Source: Psychroflexus aurantiacus | GTDB lineage: Bacteria; Bacteroidota; Bacteroidia; Flavobacteriales; Flavobacteriaceae | Assembly (NCBI RefSeq): GCF_010820555.1 | Contig: NZ_JAAIKD010000008.1 | Span: 1-40,877, forward strand | DNA: 40,877 bases | Reading direction: 5' to 3' | Shown here: piece by piece, positions 1 through 7,381 of the stretch | Layout: the number at the start of each line of letters is the position of its first letter | Numbering within the stretch: position 1 is the stretch's first letter | Translations under genes and position numbers: made by a program | The notes under the pieces: model-generated | Databases searched by the model: none | Told to the model about the DNA's origin: nothing | The model's input: the letters and a program-made list of their open reading frames with translations, nothing else

Positions 1-38
1 TAACCCGAAGGTCACTGGTTCGAGTCCAGTCCCCGCTA
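1..38 (+). tRNA. tRNA-Met(CAT), initiator-type, 3' part only
   Basis: The window opens inside a tRNA. Visible are the end of the anticodon loop (TAA), the 3' anticodon stem CCCGA, variable loop AGGTC, T stem ACTGG/CCAGT around TTCGAGT, and the 3' acceptor strand CCCCGCT with discriminator A. The CCC run in the anticodon stem is the mark of initiator tRNA. The anticodon itself is outside the window, so CAT is inferred. CCA is not encoded, as is usual in Flavobacteriia. Confidence 0.8.
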
Positions 39-49
39 CTAGTAAAGAC

Positions 50-84
50 AAGCCTTTCAAGAAATTGAAGGGCTTTTTTTATTT
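50..84 (+). terminator. Rho-independent terminator after tRNA-Met
   Basis: An 11-bp stem AAGCCTTTCAA / TTGAAGGGCTT with a GAAA loop is followed by seven T and then ATTTT. Confidence 0.85.
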
Positions 85-90
85 TAGCTA

Positions 91-110
91 GTACAGAATA
101 AGTACAGAAT
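91..110 (+). repeat. Short direct repeat GTACAGAAT in the inter-tRNA spacer
   Basis: GTACAGAAT occurs at 91-99 and again at 102-110. Short repeats just downstream of a tRNA 3' end can be left over from integrase attachment sites, but no integrase is visible. The rest of the 85-344 spacer is AT-rich and I see no gene in it. Confidence 0.4.
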
Positions 111-344
111 TCTCGGAATTTTAGCATCAAATAAGTTTTTAGCTTAATTGAGTTTGTTTATTGTCAAAATATATTAAATACTCATTTTTTTGATCGTTAT
201 TTATACACACTGAAACTTTTAGTACTCATCAAGCTTCGGATTTAATCAAGTAAGGTTTCAACTTTTTTAATAGTGATATGCTGTAATTTTTAATCACACT
301 AGACTTAGGACTTATGCAAGTAAAAGTCTAAAAAAAATAAAAAT

Positions 345-426
345 GCAGGTGTGGTGAAATTGGTAGACATGCCAGACTTAGGATCTAATGCCGCGAGGTG
401 TGTGAGTTCGAGTCTCGCCGCCTGTA
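345..426 (+). tRNA. tRNA-Leu(TAG), with a mismatched anticodon stem
   Basis: An 82-nt type II tRNA. The acceptor is GCAGGTG/CGCCTGT (with G-U pairs), the anticodon loop is CTTAGGA (anticodon TAG), the long variable arm is TGCCGCGAGGTGT, and the T arm is GTGAG-TTCGAGT-CTCGC, followed by discriminator A. The anticodon stem reads CCAGA / TCTAA, so its two outer pairs are C-A mismatches (27-43 and 28-42). That is unusual for a working tRNA. It may be a functional variant or a decaying copy. Confidence 0.85.
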
Positions 427-457
427 CTTATTTAAATCGCATTTGTTGCGTACAAGA

Positions 458-482
458 GCTTCTCTTTTTGAGAGGCTTTTTT
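458..482 (+). terminator. Rho-independent terminator after tRNA-Leu
   Basis: A 7-bp stem GCTTCTC / GAGAGGC with a T5 loop is followed by TTTTTT. Confidence 0.8.
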
Positions 483-709
483 GTTTAGGTACAACAAATG
501 GCTTTTCTAGGTAGTCAAATTTGGTTTGGTCAGAAATGGACCCAAAGAGCTTCATTTCTACTGTAATTAAACTGTTTTTCTTGTATTTAATAAAATTTGT
601 TTCGGTTTAGTACATTTTGTTAGGAATAAAAATATTTGATAATATTAGTAAGTGTATTGTTTATTTTTATTCTAAAAGAAGTTTTAAAGATCCACTAAGT
701 TTAATGGGA

Positions 710-752
710 TGATCAATATCAGTTTTTTTTAGAATAACTTATTCTATTTTCA
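710..752 (+). promoter_or_regulatory. FNR-type box plus -7 element, promoter of UspA 771
   Basis: The box TGATCAATATCA is at 710-721 and the -7-like element TATTTTCA at 745-752, with the 23-bp spacer seen throughout the window. The predicted start of transcription is near 757, giving a 5' UTR of about 14 nt. The rest of the 483-709 spacer shows no gene. Confidence 0.8.
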
Positions 753-770
753 TAATCTTAAATCATTATT

Positions 771-1604
771 ATGAAAAATATACTCTTGTTAACGGACTTC
801 TCTGAAAATGCTTTAAACGCAATTGAATATTCAATGAATTTATTCGAAGGCGATAGATGTCATTTTTTTATACTTCACGTTAAAAGTCCTGCTGCATACA
901 CAACTGATGATATTATGGCATCAGGAAACGAAAGTATCTATAATATCATTGTTAAAAATCCAAAGGAAGAATTAGAAAGTATGGTATTAGACTTGAAAGC
1001 ATATTTTAAAACTGAAACTTTTGAGTTTGAAACTATCGTAGACTATGATAATTTAACTGCTGCTATAAATCAAGCTGTAAATGTCAAATCAATAGATTTG
1101 ATTGTTATGGGTACAAACGGCGTTACTGGTGCAAAAGAAGTCATTTTTGGCAGTAATACTGTCAATGTCATTAGAAATATCAATTGCCCTACTCTCGTAA
1201 TTCCCGAAGATTTTGTTTTTAGGAATACAAATGAAATTCTATTGCCATTAGATGTTCAAGATGCTTTAAGTGGCAAAGCATTTAGTAATACTTCAAAATT
1301 TGCTGAAAGGTTTAGTAAAAAAATACATGTGCTAAGGATTAAACCCAATAGTGAAAATTCACCAGAAGAGAAAAAGGATATAAAACAATTGAGCTATTTT
1401 CTTAAAAAAATAAATTCTGAATACCATATAGTTAGCGATATACCTATGAACTATGTCGTGGATTGTTATATACAGACACACAAGATTGATCTCATAGTTT
1501 TGTTGGTGCAAAAAGAAACGCTTTTAGAGCGCTTTTTTATAGGCTCACCAACAACTAAAATCAGTAATTCGATTAGGGTTCCGCTTTTAGTATTCCATGC
1601 CTAA
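771..1604 (+). CDS. Universal stress protein, two tandem UspA domains
   Basis: A 277-residue cytoplasmic UspA-family protein. The N-terminus MKNILLLTDFSENALNA is the usual first strand and helix of the fold. The first domain carries the ATP-binding signature GTNGVTGA...FGSNT (G-x2-G-x9-G-S) near residues 115-132. The second domain (from about residue 150) lacks a clear signature, as in the other copies here. Proteins of this family bind ATP or AMP and are induced in starvation, anoxia and growth arrest; the direct target is usually unknown. It stands alone on the plus strand behind its own FNR-type promoter and converges on the next gene with an 11-bp gap. It is a paralogue of the minus-strand copies at 7379, 8281, 9146 and 13499. 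Confidence 0.93.
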   Translation: MKNILLLTDFSENALNAIEYSMNLFEGDRCHFFILHVKSPAAYTTDDIMASGNESIYNIIVKNPKEELESMVLDLKAYFKTETFEFETIVDYDNLTAAINQAVNVKSIDLIVMGTNGVTGAKEVIFGSNTVNVIRNINCPTLVIPEDFVFRNTNEILLPLDVQDALSGKAFSNTSKFAERFSKKIHVLRIKPNSENSPEEKKDIKQLSYFLKKINSEYHIVSDIPMNYVVDCYIQTHKIDLIVLLVQKETLLERFFIGSPTTKISNSIRVPLLVFHA

Positions 1605-1615
1605 TTTTACCAAGA

Positions 1616-2272
1616 CTAATCAAGCTGAAATTGCTCTCTAGGTTTCTTTGAAATAAACCCTTCTTTTTCCAGAGATTTTATAACCACTTTTACATAATTA
1701 TTAATGGATTTATTGATGTCTTTTGGATTTACCAAGTCATAAGTCATATACCATATTCTAGGGATGTCTGAGTCATTTTTAAGACTGTATAATGAGGTTT
1801 CTATGGTATATACGTTGTATCTGTCATAGAAATTTTGCTTAAAATAAGCATCTTGGTACGCCAGGAAATAACCAATAAATTTCCGTAAACGGTAGTCTAG
1901 CTTGGAAGACTTTCCGCTATAAGATATATTGTTCTCTATACCTTTTACTACGGAAATAAGAATGGCATCATACCCAACTTCTATTAATTTATCAATTTGT
2001 GCTTCAATTTCCAGCTCGGTTTTTTTTGAATCTTGAAACGATTTCTCAAAAACAACATGACTTTGCAGTGCGTTAACACTTCTGGTATTCAGTTCTTTAA
2101 TAGTTCTAAATTCGAAAGCTTTACGAGTTTCTGTGTCTGGTGTAACACCAATTACTAGTATGTTTTTAGGAACAAAAGTGGGATATTCTGGGTTTTTACA
2201 ACTTTTAATGAGTGAAGTTGAAACACAGTTAAAAAATAATGGGATTAATAATATGGGAATAAAGACTCTCAT
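1616..2272 (-). CDS. Putative lipoprotein, paralogue of 24832-25464
   Basis: A 218-residue protein with a hydrophobic N-terminus (MRVFIPILLIPLFFNC) ending in a probable lipobox cysteine at residue 16, so it is likely attached to the periplasmic face of a membrane. After that it shares KxxLVIGVTxD, a Q/SKKTExEIExxI stretch, a DAILISVVKGI strand, NISYSG and a C-terminal NNYVKVVIKSLE with the lipoprotein at 24832-25464. It may belong to a DUF4136-like group, but I am not certain. It starts 2 bp after the preceding gene on the same strand, so it is cotranscribed. Function unknown. Confidence 0.8.
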   Translation of the reverse strand: MRVFIPILLIPLFFNCVSTSLIKSCKNPEYPTFVPKNILVIGVTPDTETRKAFEFRTIKELNTRSVNALQSHVVFEKSFQDSKKTELEIEAQIDKLIEVGYDAILISVVKGIENNISYSGKSSKLDYRLRKFIGYFLAYQDAYFKQNFYDRYNVYTIETSLYSLKNDSDIPRIWYMTYDLVNPKDINKSINNYVKVVIKSLEKEGFISKKPREQFQLD

Positions 2273-2274
2273 AC

Positions 2275-2721
2275 TTATTCCTTTCTATCTAACAAGTGCC
2301 TGTTTTTGTCTTCTTTCTTAATATTTTTAATAATATCGAAAAGTTGTGTCTTGAGTGATTTATATTCTTTTAAGAATTCTGTAATAGCAACGATTAAATC
2401 ACTATGTTCTTTGGTATAAGCCTTCTCTTCTTCTAACTGATCAATTCCATCGACCATAATTTGCAACTCATTTTCATGAATTTTAACAGCCTCAATAAGT
2501 GTGTTGTTTTGTTTTTGTGATCTGTTGATGGCATCAATAATTTCCTTGTTGCTAGAGAATTTACCATAGGCGATTAATTGGGGTGTAAATTTTGTTACCA
2601 AATCTTCAAAGAATACGTGTTCATCTTTAATAAAATTCAATTCAGATAACCATTCTTTTGAAGCCTCATGCATTTCCTCAGCGTCTAACCATTCTACGTA
2701 TTTTAATTGAGATGTTTTCAT
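2275..2721 (-). CDS. Hypothetical helical protein, 148 aa
   Basis: A charged, mostly helical cytoplasmic protein without signal peptide or membrane segment. The middle (about residues 70-105) has heptad-like spacing. The C-terminal stretch FLKEYKSLKTQLFDIIKNI resembles FLTEISNFKSQLFQYLQS in the protein at 3344-3763, so the two may be distant relatives. It lies after the Hsp20 gene and its terminator, so it is expressed by read-through or from a promoter I cannot place. I do not recognise a family. Confidence 0.75.
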   Translation of the reverse strand: MKTSQLKYVEWLDAEEMHEASKEWLSELNFIKDEHVFFEDLVTKFTPQLIAYGKFSSNKEIIDAINRSQKQNNTLIEAVKIHENELQIMVDGIDQLEEEKAYTKEHSDLIVAITEFLKEYKSLKTQLFDIIKNIKKEDKNRHLLDRKE

Positions 2722-2739
2722 GATAATTTTATTTAATAA

Positions 2740-2779
2740 AAAGGCAGAATATATTCCCTCATAATTATATTCTGCCTTT
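2740..2779 (-). terminator. Terminator downstream of Hsp20
   Basis: A perfect 14-bp stem AAAGGCAGAATATA / TATATTCTGCCTTT with a 12-nt loop. On the minus strand it is followed by TTTTTATT. It separates Hsp20 from the next two genes. Confidence 0.85.
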
Positions 2780-2784
2780 CTTAA

Positions 2785-3237
2785 TTACAAGACTTCAATA
2801 ACTTTTTTTGGTTTTGCTTTAGCTTCCTCTTTTTTCTGAAGATTTAGCTTAAGGATACCATCTTTGTAAGTTGCTTTTATATTTTGATCAGTATTAACTG
2901 ATTTAGGCAGTTGCAATGATCTTTTAAAAGAATTGTAACTAAATTCTTTACGAGTGTAATCTTCTTGCTTTTCTTCAGTTTCTTTCTTTTTTTCACCGCA
3001 AACATTTAGTATGTTTTCATTGATGCTAACTTCAAAATCTTTTTTTGAAAAACCAGGTGCCGCAAATTCAATTTCAAAGTCTTTTTCATGTTCTTTTACA
3101 TTCATTGCTGGCATTAAGCTATCTTCTTCAAAAAAATCATTGTTGAAAAAATCGTCGTTACTTAAAAAATTTTTTAAGCTGTCATTATTCCAAGAAGGGA
3201 ATAGTCTGTTTCTGTTGTTAAATTTAATGAGTGACAT
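2785..3237 (-). CDS. Small heat shock protein, Hsp20/alpha-crystallin family
   Basis: A 150-residue ATP-independent holdase that keeps unfolding proteins soluble. A disordered N-terminus rich in N, D and F (residues 1-40) is followed by the alpha-crystallin domain from MPAMNVKEHEKDF to about residue 135. That domain includes FEIEFAAPGFSKKDF, ILNVCGEKK, FKRSLQLP and the conserved DGILKLNL. The C-terminal VIEVL is the I-x-V-type anchor used in oligomer assembly. Length and layout are normal. It has its own FNR-type promoter and a strong terminator, so it is mainly monocistronic. In the mycobacterial dormancy regulon the Hsp20 HspX has a comparable place. Confidence 0.95.
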   Translation of the reverse strand: MSLIKFNNRNRLFPSWNNDSLKNFLSNDDFFNNDFFEEDSLMPAMNVKEHEKDFEIEFAAPGFSKKDFEVSINENILNVCGEKKKETEEKQEDYTRKEFSYNSFKRSLQLPKSVNTDQNIKATYKDGILKLNLQKKEEAKAKPKKVIEVL

Positions 3238-3273
3238 AATTTTATAATTTTGGATTAAACATTATTACTGTCA

Positions 3274-3316
3274 CTAAATTACTTACTCAGGCGCTATATT
3301 AAAATGATAATTATCA
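3274..3316 (-). promoter_or_regulatory. FNR-type box plus -7 element, promoter of Hsp20
   Basis: The palindromic box TGATAATTATCA is at 3305-3316. On the minus strand TAATTTAG lies at 3281-3274, 23 bp downstream. The start codon at 3237 is 68 bp from the box. Confidence 0.85.
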
Positions 3317-3343
3317 GTTTAATAGAAAATTATATATAACCAA

Positions 3344-3763
3344 TCAGGTATGTTTAATTGTACTTTGTAGATACTGAAATAACTGCGATTTAAAATTGCT
3401 TATTTCTGTTAAAAAATCAAAGGCACGTTGTTCTAACTTATCTTGTTTTTTTGTAAAAAATACATCACAATCTAAATCATCACATTCTATTTTATTTGAA
3501 ATATCATTGTAGTGGCTAATTAGATCGACTAATAAGCTTTCTAGAGTGTCAATATATAAATCAATTTTTTTATCATAGACCATTAACGTTTCGAATAGAT
3601 TTATGACTTTAGGCTTAAAATTGTTTGTTTCAATTAAGAATTTACAGAACCTCAATTCGTCACGTAATTCTTTGAGCCTGATCTTGTACAGGTCAATATT
3701 GTAAAGTAGCTCATCAATATTTTTATCATTGTTAAAGCTGATGTATTCTATATTTGCTTCCAT
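3344..3763 (-). CDS. Hypothetical helical protein, 139 aa
   Basis: An acidic helical protein with no signal peptide and no recognisable catalytic motif. Residues 15-40 and 60-90 look amphipathic. The C-terminal half shares a short stretch with the protein at 2275-2721 (FLTEISNFKSQLF), so both may use the same partner. It starts 11 bp after the metallo-beta-lactamase gene and is the last gene of the operon that begins at the broken UspA gene. Function unknown. Confidence 0.75.
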   Translation of the reverse strand: MEANIEYISFNNDKNIDELLYNIDLYKIRLKELRDELRFCKFLIETNNFKPKVINLFETLMVYDKKIDLYIDTLESLLVDLISHYNDISNKIECDDLDCDVFFTKKQDKLEQRAFDFLTEISNFKSQLFQYLQSTIKHT

Positions 3764-3774
3764 AATTATATGTA

Positions 3775-5148
3775 TTAAACAAGTTCTTTAATTGCATCCG
3801 TTAGCTTAGGAATTTTAGCATCCCAATTGTAGGTATCTTTCAGTTTAACTCTAAAGGCGTCAAGTGCTGTGGGTTCGCCATGAATGAGATATACATTTTC
3901 TGGTACGTTTTTAATATGGCTAACCCAATCCAATAAATCCTGTTGGTCCGCATGAGCCGACAGACTTTCAATATGTTTAATAGTGGCTCTTACAGGATAA
4001 TACTTACCGAAAAAACGAATTTCGTGCGCACCTTCTTGAAGTTGCCTGCCGCGAGTGCCTTCTGCTTGATAGCCAACTAATAAAACTGTGGTCGATGGCT
4101 CATCAATAAGTTGCTGTAAATAGGTTAAAACTCTTCCGCCTGTAACCATGCCACTTCCGGCAATTACAATTTTAGACCGCTTGTCGTCAATAGTTTCCCA
4201 AGTTTCTTTGTAAGATTGAATGATATTAACATGTTTACACATGGCATTATAGTCTTGAACTGATAATTTATGCCATTTCGGAAAACGTTTAAAGACATCC
4301 AAAACATTATTGCCCATTGGACTATCTACAAATATTGGTATGTTTGGAATTCTGTTTTTTTGATACAATTTCCATAAAATAAACATTAGTGTTTGTAATC
4401 GCTCAACAGCAAAGCTCGGAATAATGAGGTTGCCCTTTTTATGTATAGTTTCTAAAATAATTTCCGTTAGTATATCTTCAATATTTTCTACTGGATGTAA
4501 TTTATTACCATAAGTACTCTCAATAAATAAAAAATCTGCCCATTCAGGTCGTTTAGGATTATTTAATAAATAATCGTTAGTTCTACCTATATCACCAGAA
4601 AAGACAAACCGCTTACCGTTAATGTCTAATTCTATAAAGGTTGCACCTATAATATGACCATTGTATTGAAACCGGAAAGCAATATGTTCTGATAACTGAA
4701 TCCATTTATCTCCTAGCTCAACTTTAAATCGCCTTATGGCATTTTCGGCATCTATAATGGTGTAAAAAGGTAAAGCAGGATAATGTTTGGTGTATTTTTC
4801 CTTGTTTGCCTTTTTAGCTTCTTCCTCATGTATTTTAGCACTGTCCTTTAATATAATTTCTGCTATGGCCAAGGTTGGTGCGGTACCTATAATCTTTCCC
4901 TTAAAACCTTGTTTTATTAGTCTTGGTAGGTAGCCAACATGGTCTAAGTGGCCATGAGTCAATAAAACTAAATCAATAGATGAAACATCAACGGGAAGAT
5001 CTTCCCAATTGAGTTCTCTCAGTTCCTTCAAACCTTGAAACATCCCGCAATCTATGAGGATGTTTTTTTCTGAGGTTTCAATTAAAAATTTTGAACCTGT
5101 TACAACACCTGCTGCACCTAAAAAAATGACTTTTACAAATTTTTCCAT
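3775..5148 (-). CDS. MBL-fold beta-CASP ribonuclease-like metallohydrolase
   Basis: A 457-residue protein of the CPSF-73/YSH1-like metallo-beta-lactamase superfamily, expected to cut RNA with two zinc ions. Motif 2 is THGHLDHVG (HxHxDH, about residues 64-72), the aspartate motif is FSGDIGR, the beta-CASP region holds IAGSGMVTGGR, and the last histidine motif is SLSAHADQQDLLDW near residue 395. It is complete in length. The start follows the ATP-cone gene after 9 bp and the stop is 11 bp before the next gene, so they form an operon. Such genes are often found with stress operons in Bacteroidota and Proteobacteria; the natural RNA target is unknown. Confidence 0.92.
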   Translation of the reverse strand: MEKFVKVIFLGAAGVVTGSKFLIETSEKNILIDCGMFQGLKELRELNWEDLPVDVSSIDLVLLTHGHLDHVGYLPRLIKQGFKGKIIGTAPTLAIAEIILKDSAKIHEEEAKKANKEKYTKHYPALPFYTIIDAENAIRRFKVELGDKWIQLSEHIAFRFQYNGHIIGATFIELDINGKRFVFSGDIGRTNDYLLNNPKRPEWADFLFIESTYGNKLHPVENIEDILTEIILETIHKKGNLIIPSFAVERLQTLMFILWKLYQKNRIPNIPIFVDSPMGNNVLDVFKRFPKWHKLSVQDYNAMCKHVNIIQSYKETWETIDDKRSKIVIAGSGMVTGGRVLTYLQQLIDEPSTTVLLVGYQAEGTRGRQLQEGAHEIRFFGKYYPVRATIKHIESLSAHADQQDLLDWVSHIKNVPENVYLIHGEPTALDAFRVKLKDTYNWDAKIPKLTDAIKELV

Positions 5149-5157
5149 ATTACTATT

Positions 5158-6000
5158 TTATGAACTGCATAATTGAGATATCTCATCGAGAATTTTCTTT
5201 TTTCTAGTTTCTGAAACGCCTAGATGATCTAAATAAAATTTATCATTGATTAATTCTCTAGATAGCACAACAGATCTACTTAAGAGAAATTGTTTTTCAC
5301 GTTGAGTCAATAATGTAGATACGGTTATGGGATATAATCCCAAGCGGTCAATCCTATCTTTGAGACCGTTGTTTTTTGGGTAATCCCAACTCAATAAGTA
5401 CAGGCCACAGCAGTTGCCGTATTCTAAAGCGTCTTGGGTAAATCTTGTATTGGTAACAACCCAGCCTTCAGTGAGCGATGCTTTGTCCTTGGATGTCTTG
5501 GTCCAATTAGCCTTAACATCAAGATATCTTGAGTTGATATATAAAGGGATTTTAACATTGCAATTAGGGCCTTGATCGCTATGAAATTTACATTCTATAA
5601 GCGTTGCTTCAGAATTTTTATGTGCTATAACGTCAATTTCGTGCGATACACATTTTCCTTGTAAAATTGTACCAACTTCGGTTTTGTAGCCGGAATAATC
5701 TAAAATTGCACTTACAAAACGCTCAAATGGGAAACCTGTAGGTCCTAACTCGTAGATTGCTTTTTTGAGTTTATATTTTGAAGCAAAATGGCTTTTGTTT
5801 TTTTTAAGTAAAGCAAAGGCTCTATTGTATATTTCTTTGGTAGATATGCCTTGGTAAAGCTCATCATGGACTTTGTCTAAAATTTGATTGACAACGTGCT
5901 CATCTGCACCAGATCTTTTTAGTGAAGCACGTAATTTTTCTAATGAAAATTTTACTTTTTCACCAGAGGATTTGATAATATCTATATTAGAAATGTTCAT
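5158..6000 (-). CDS. ATP-cone domain fused to a restriction-endonuclease-fold domain
   Basis: A 280-residue protein. Residues 5-90 resemble the ATP-cone nucleotide sensor of NrdR and ribonucleotide reductases (IIKSSGEKVKFSLEKLRASL, then helices with ISTKEIYNRAFALL). Residues 95-210 look like an Mrr-type PD-(D/E)xK nuclease fold: FERFVSAIL at the start, then HEIDVIA and LIECKFH, which supply the D...E-x-K residues. Proteins of this design are known only as a domain architecture. DNA cleavage gated by ATP/dATP is inference. It is cotranscribed with the MBL nuclease. The NrdJ encoded nearby has no ATP cone of its own. Confidence 0.85.
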   Translation of the reverse strand: MNISNIDIIKSSGEKVKFSLEKLRASLKRSGADEHVVNQILDKVHDELYQGISTKEIYNRAFALLKKNKSHFASKYKLKKAIYELGPTGFPFERFVSAILDYSGYKTEVGTILQGKCVSHEIDVIAHKNSEATLIECKFHSDQGPNCNVKIPLYINSRYLDVKANWTKTSKDKASLTEGWVVTNTRFTQDALEYGNCCGLYLLSWDYPKNNGLKDRIDRLGLYPITVSTLLTQREKQFLLSRSVVLSRELINDKFYLDHLGVSETRKKKILDEISQLCSS

Positions 6001-6041
6001 AATTTTGTTTTACTGTTTTAATTAACAAAATTGTCAAACCA

Positions 6042-6453
6042 TTACTGACTTGACGCAAAGAAGTCTCTTACCCAAGCTTTAATTCGGTTGTCTGTCATAC
6101 TATCCGCTTTTTTTACGGCTTTAATTTTCATAGCCAAAGTATCATTGTTTTCCTGTAATGTTTTAGCAAATCGCTCATTGGTTTTCGCGGGACCAAAAAG
6201 GACTATTTCACTAGAATCATTTACCTTGTCAGTAATGGCTTTCAAGTAGGCTTTAAACTGATGCTTTTCACGCTCTAAATATTTGCTGTCTTGAACCACA
6301 TCTTGGGGACTACCTTTAAATCGTGTTCCAAAACCACCATGGATTTTATAATGTTCTATATTAAATTGAACGGTTTCAAATTTCTCAGTTTTACCATCAA
6401 TCGTCACAATATGTGCTTTGTCCTTATCTAGCCAAATGCCTGTTTTTTTTCAT
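6042..6453 (-). pseudogene. Frameshifted eRF1-like (baeRF-like) protein gene
   Basis: Reading from GTG at 6407 gives 121 residues, but the homologous start lies upstream: the frame KKTGIWLDKDKAHIVTID is joined to its ATG (6453-6451) only if one A is removed from the eight-A run at 6450-6443. The body contains a GGFGTRFKGSPQDVVQDS stretch and a C-terminal VLFGPAKTNERFAKTL. In my recollection this group resembles the bacterial eRF1-domain proteins (baeRF) thought to act at ribosomes; that assignment is tentative. The frameshift could be real decay, phase variation, slippage, or a sequencing error in a homopolymer. It follows the broken UspA gene by 5 bp. Confidence 0.7.
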
Positions 6454-6458
6454 AATTT

Positions 6459-7313
6459 CTAATTTCTTAAATCGTGCATAACCAAAATCGGGACTTTAGC
6501 ATGAAACGATATGCTTTTTACTAATGGATCAGTTAAGATACTTCCAAAAAAAGCGCGTTTTTTATTAATAAAAGCAACCATATCACTATCTCTGCTTTCA
6601 ATAAAAATATTTATAGCTGTTTCAACCGAGTTGTGCGATAAGAAATGTGTTTTGTACTTTGTACCCTCTAGGATTTCTTCTAACAACTGTTTGTTTTCTT
6701 TTTGTTCTTTACTTAATTTGTCTTCTTCAGAAATATGAAGTACTATTATGGTTGCATCAGATTTTTAAGCGATATCTGTTAGATAACTTAATTCTCTTTT
6801 TTTATAATGGGTCTTGTAACTGGTTGGGAATACAATTTCCTTAGGTATATCCGATTTTGCATGCAGTGGCACAACAATTACAGGGCAATTACGAACCTTT
6901 TCCATTACGTAGATTGCTGTGCTGCCAAAAGTGGTTGCTCTAGAATAAGTTTCGCCTTTGGTGCCCATGACAATCATTTCAATATCTTTTTTTTCTACAA
7001 CATCTTTAATTGCTTCTATTGGATTGTTAAAAACAGAGATGGTTTTAAAATGGTGCTTGGGATTGCCATCCTTGGATAAGGCAACCATATCAAAAATTTT
7101 TGATAAACCATTTTCGGAATCTGATTTTCTTCTTTCATACAATTCGCTTCCAGGTTCCATATTCATTAAGTCTTGCATTATGTTACCACCTGCTGTGAAC
7201 ACGTTTAACAAATAAATGTCACATGCATCATTTTTATAAAGTTCTATGGCATAGCGCATAGCTTTTACAGCGTTTTTAGAAAAGTCTGTAGGGATTTAAA
7301 CTTTTCGTCTCAT
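6459..7313 (-). pseudogene. Universal stress protein gene with two in-frame TAA codons
   Basis: From ATG at 7313 the frame reads MRRKV-stop-IPTDFSKNAVKAMRYA, with TAA at 7298-7296 where paralogues have a leucine codon. It continues through an intact first domain (MGTKGETYSRATTFGSTA) to LTDIA and a second TAA at 6767-6765. It then resumes in the same frame with KSDATIIVLHISEED and the second domain down to LVMHDLRN. No frameshift is needed: two single-base changes explain both stops. The promoter upstream is intact and still serves the genes behind it. A residual product from the internal ATG at 7259 is possible but would lack the first beta strand. Confidence 0.88.
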
Positions 7314-7338
7314 TGCTAAAATGTTTTTATTGTTAAGA

Positions 7339-7381
7339 TAAAATTAGTCTATCAAACCTTAGATTTAAATGATATATATCA
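7339..7381 (-). promoter_or_regulatory. FNR-type box plus -7 element, promoter of the UspA pseudogene operon
   Basis: The box TGATATATATCA is at 7370-7381. TAATTTTA on the minus strand is at 7346-7339, 23 bp downstream. The last three bases of the box (7381-7379, minus strand TGA) are also the stop codon of the preceding UspA gene. Confidence 0.85.

Noticed and set aside
5999-6030. Inverted repeat AATTTTGTT / AACAAAATT before the ATP-cone gene as a terminator
   Set aside because: No T-run on the proper side and it lies directly at the start codon within an operon; AT-rich chance pairing.
6765-7304. Recoding of TAA as an amino acid in the UspA gene
   Set aside because: All other genes end normally at TAA, and other lesions here use TAG and TGA; simple decay explains it.
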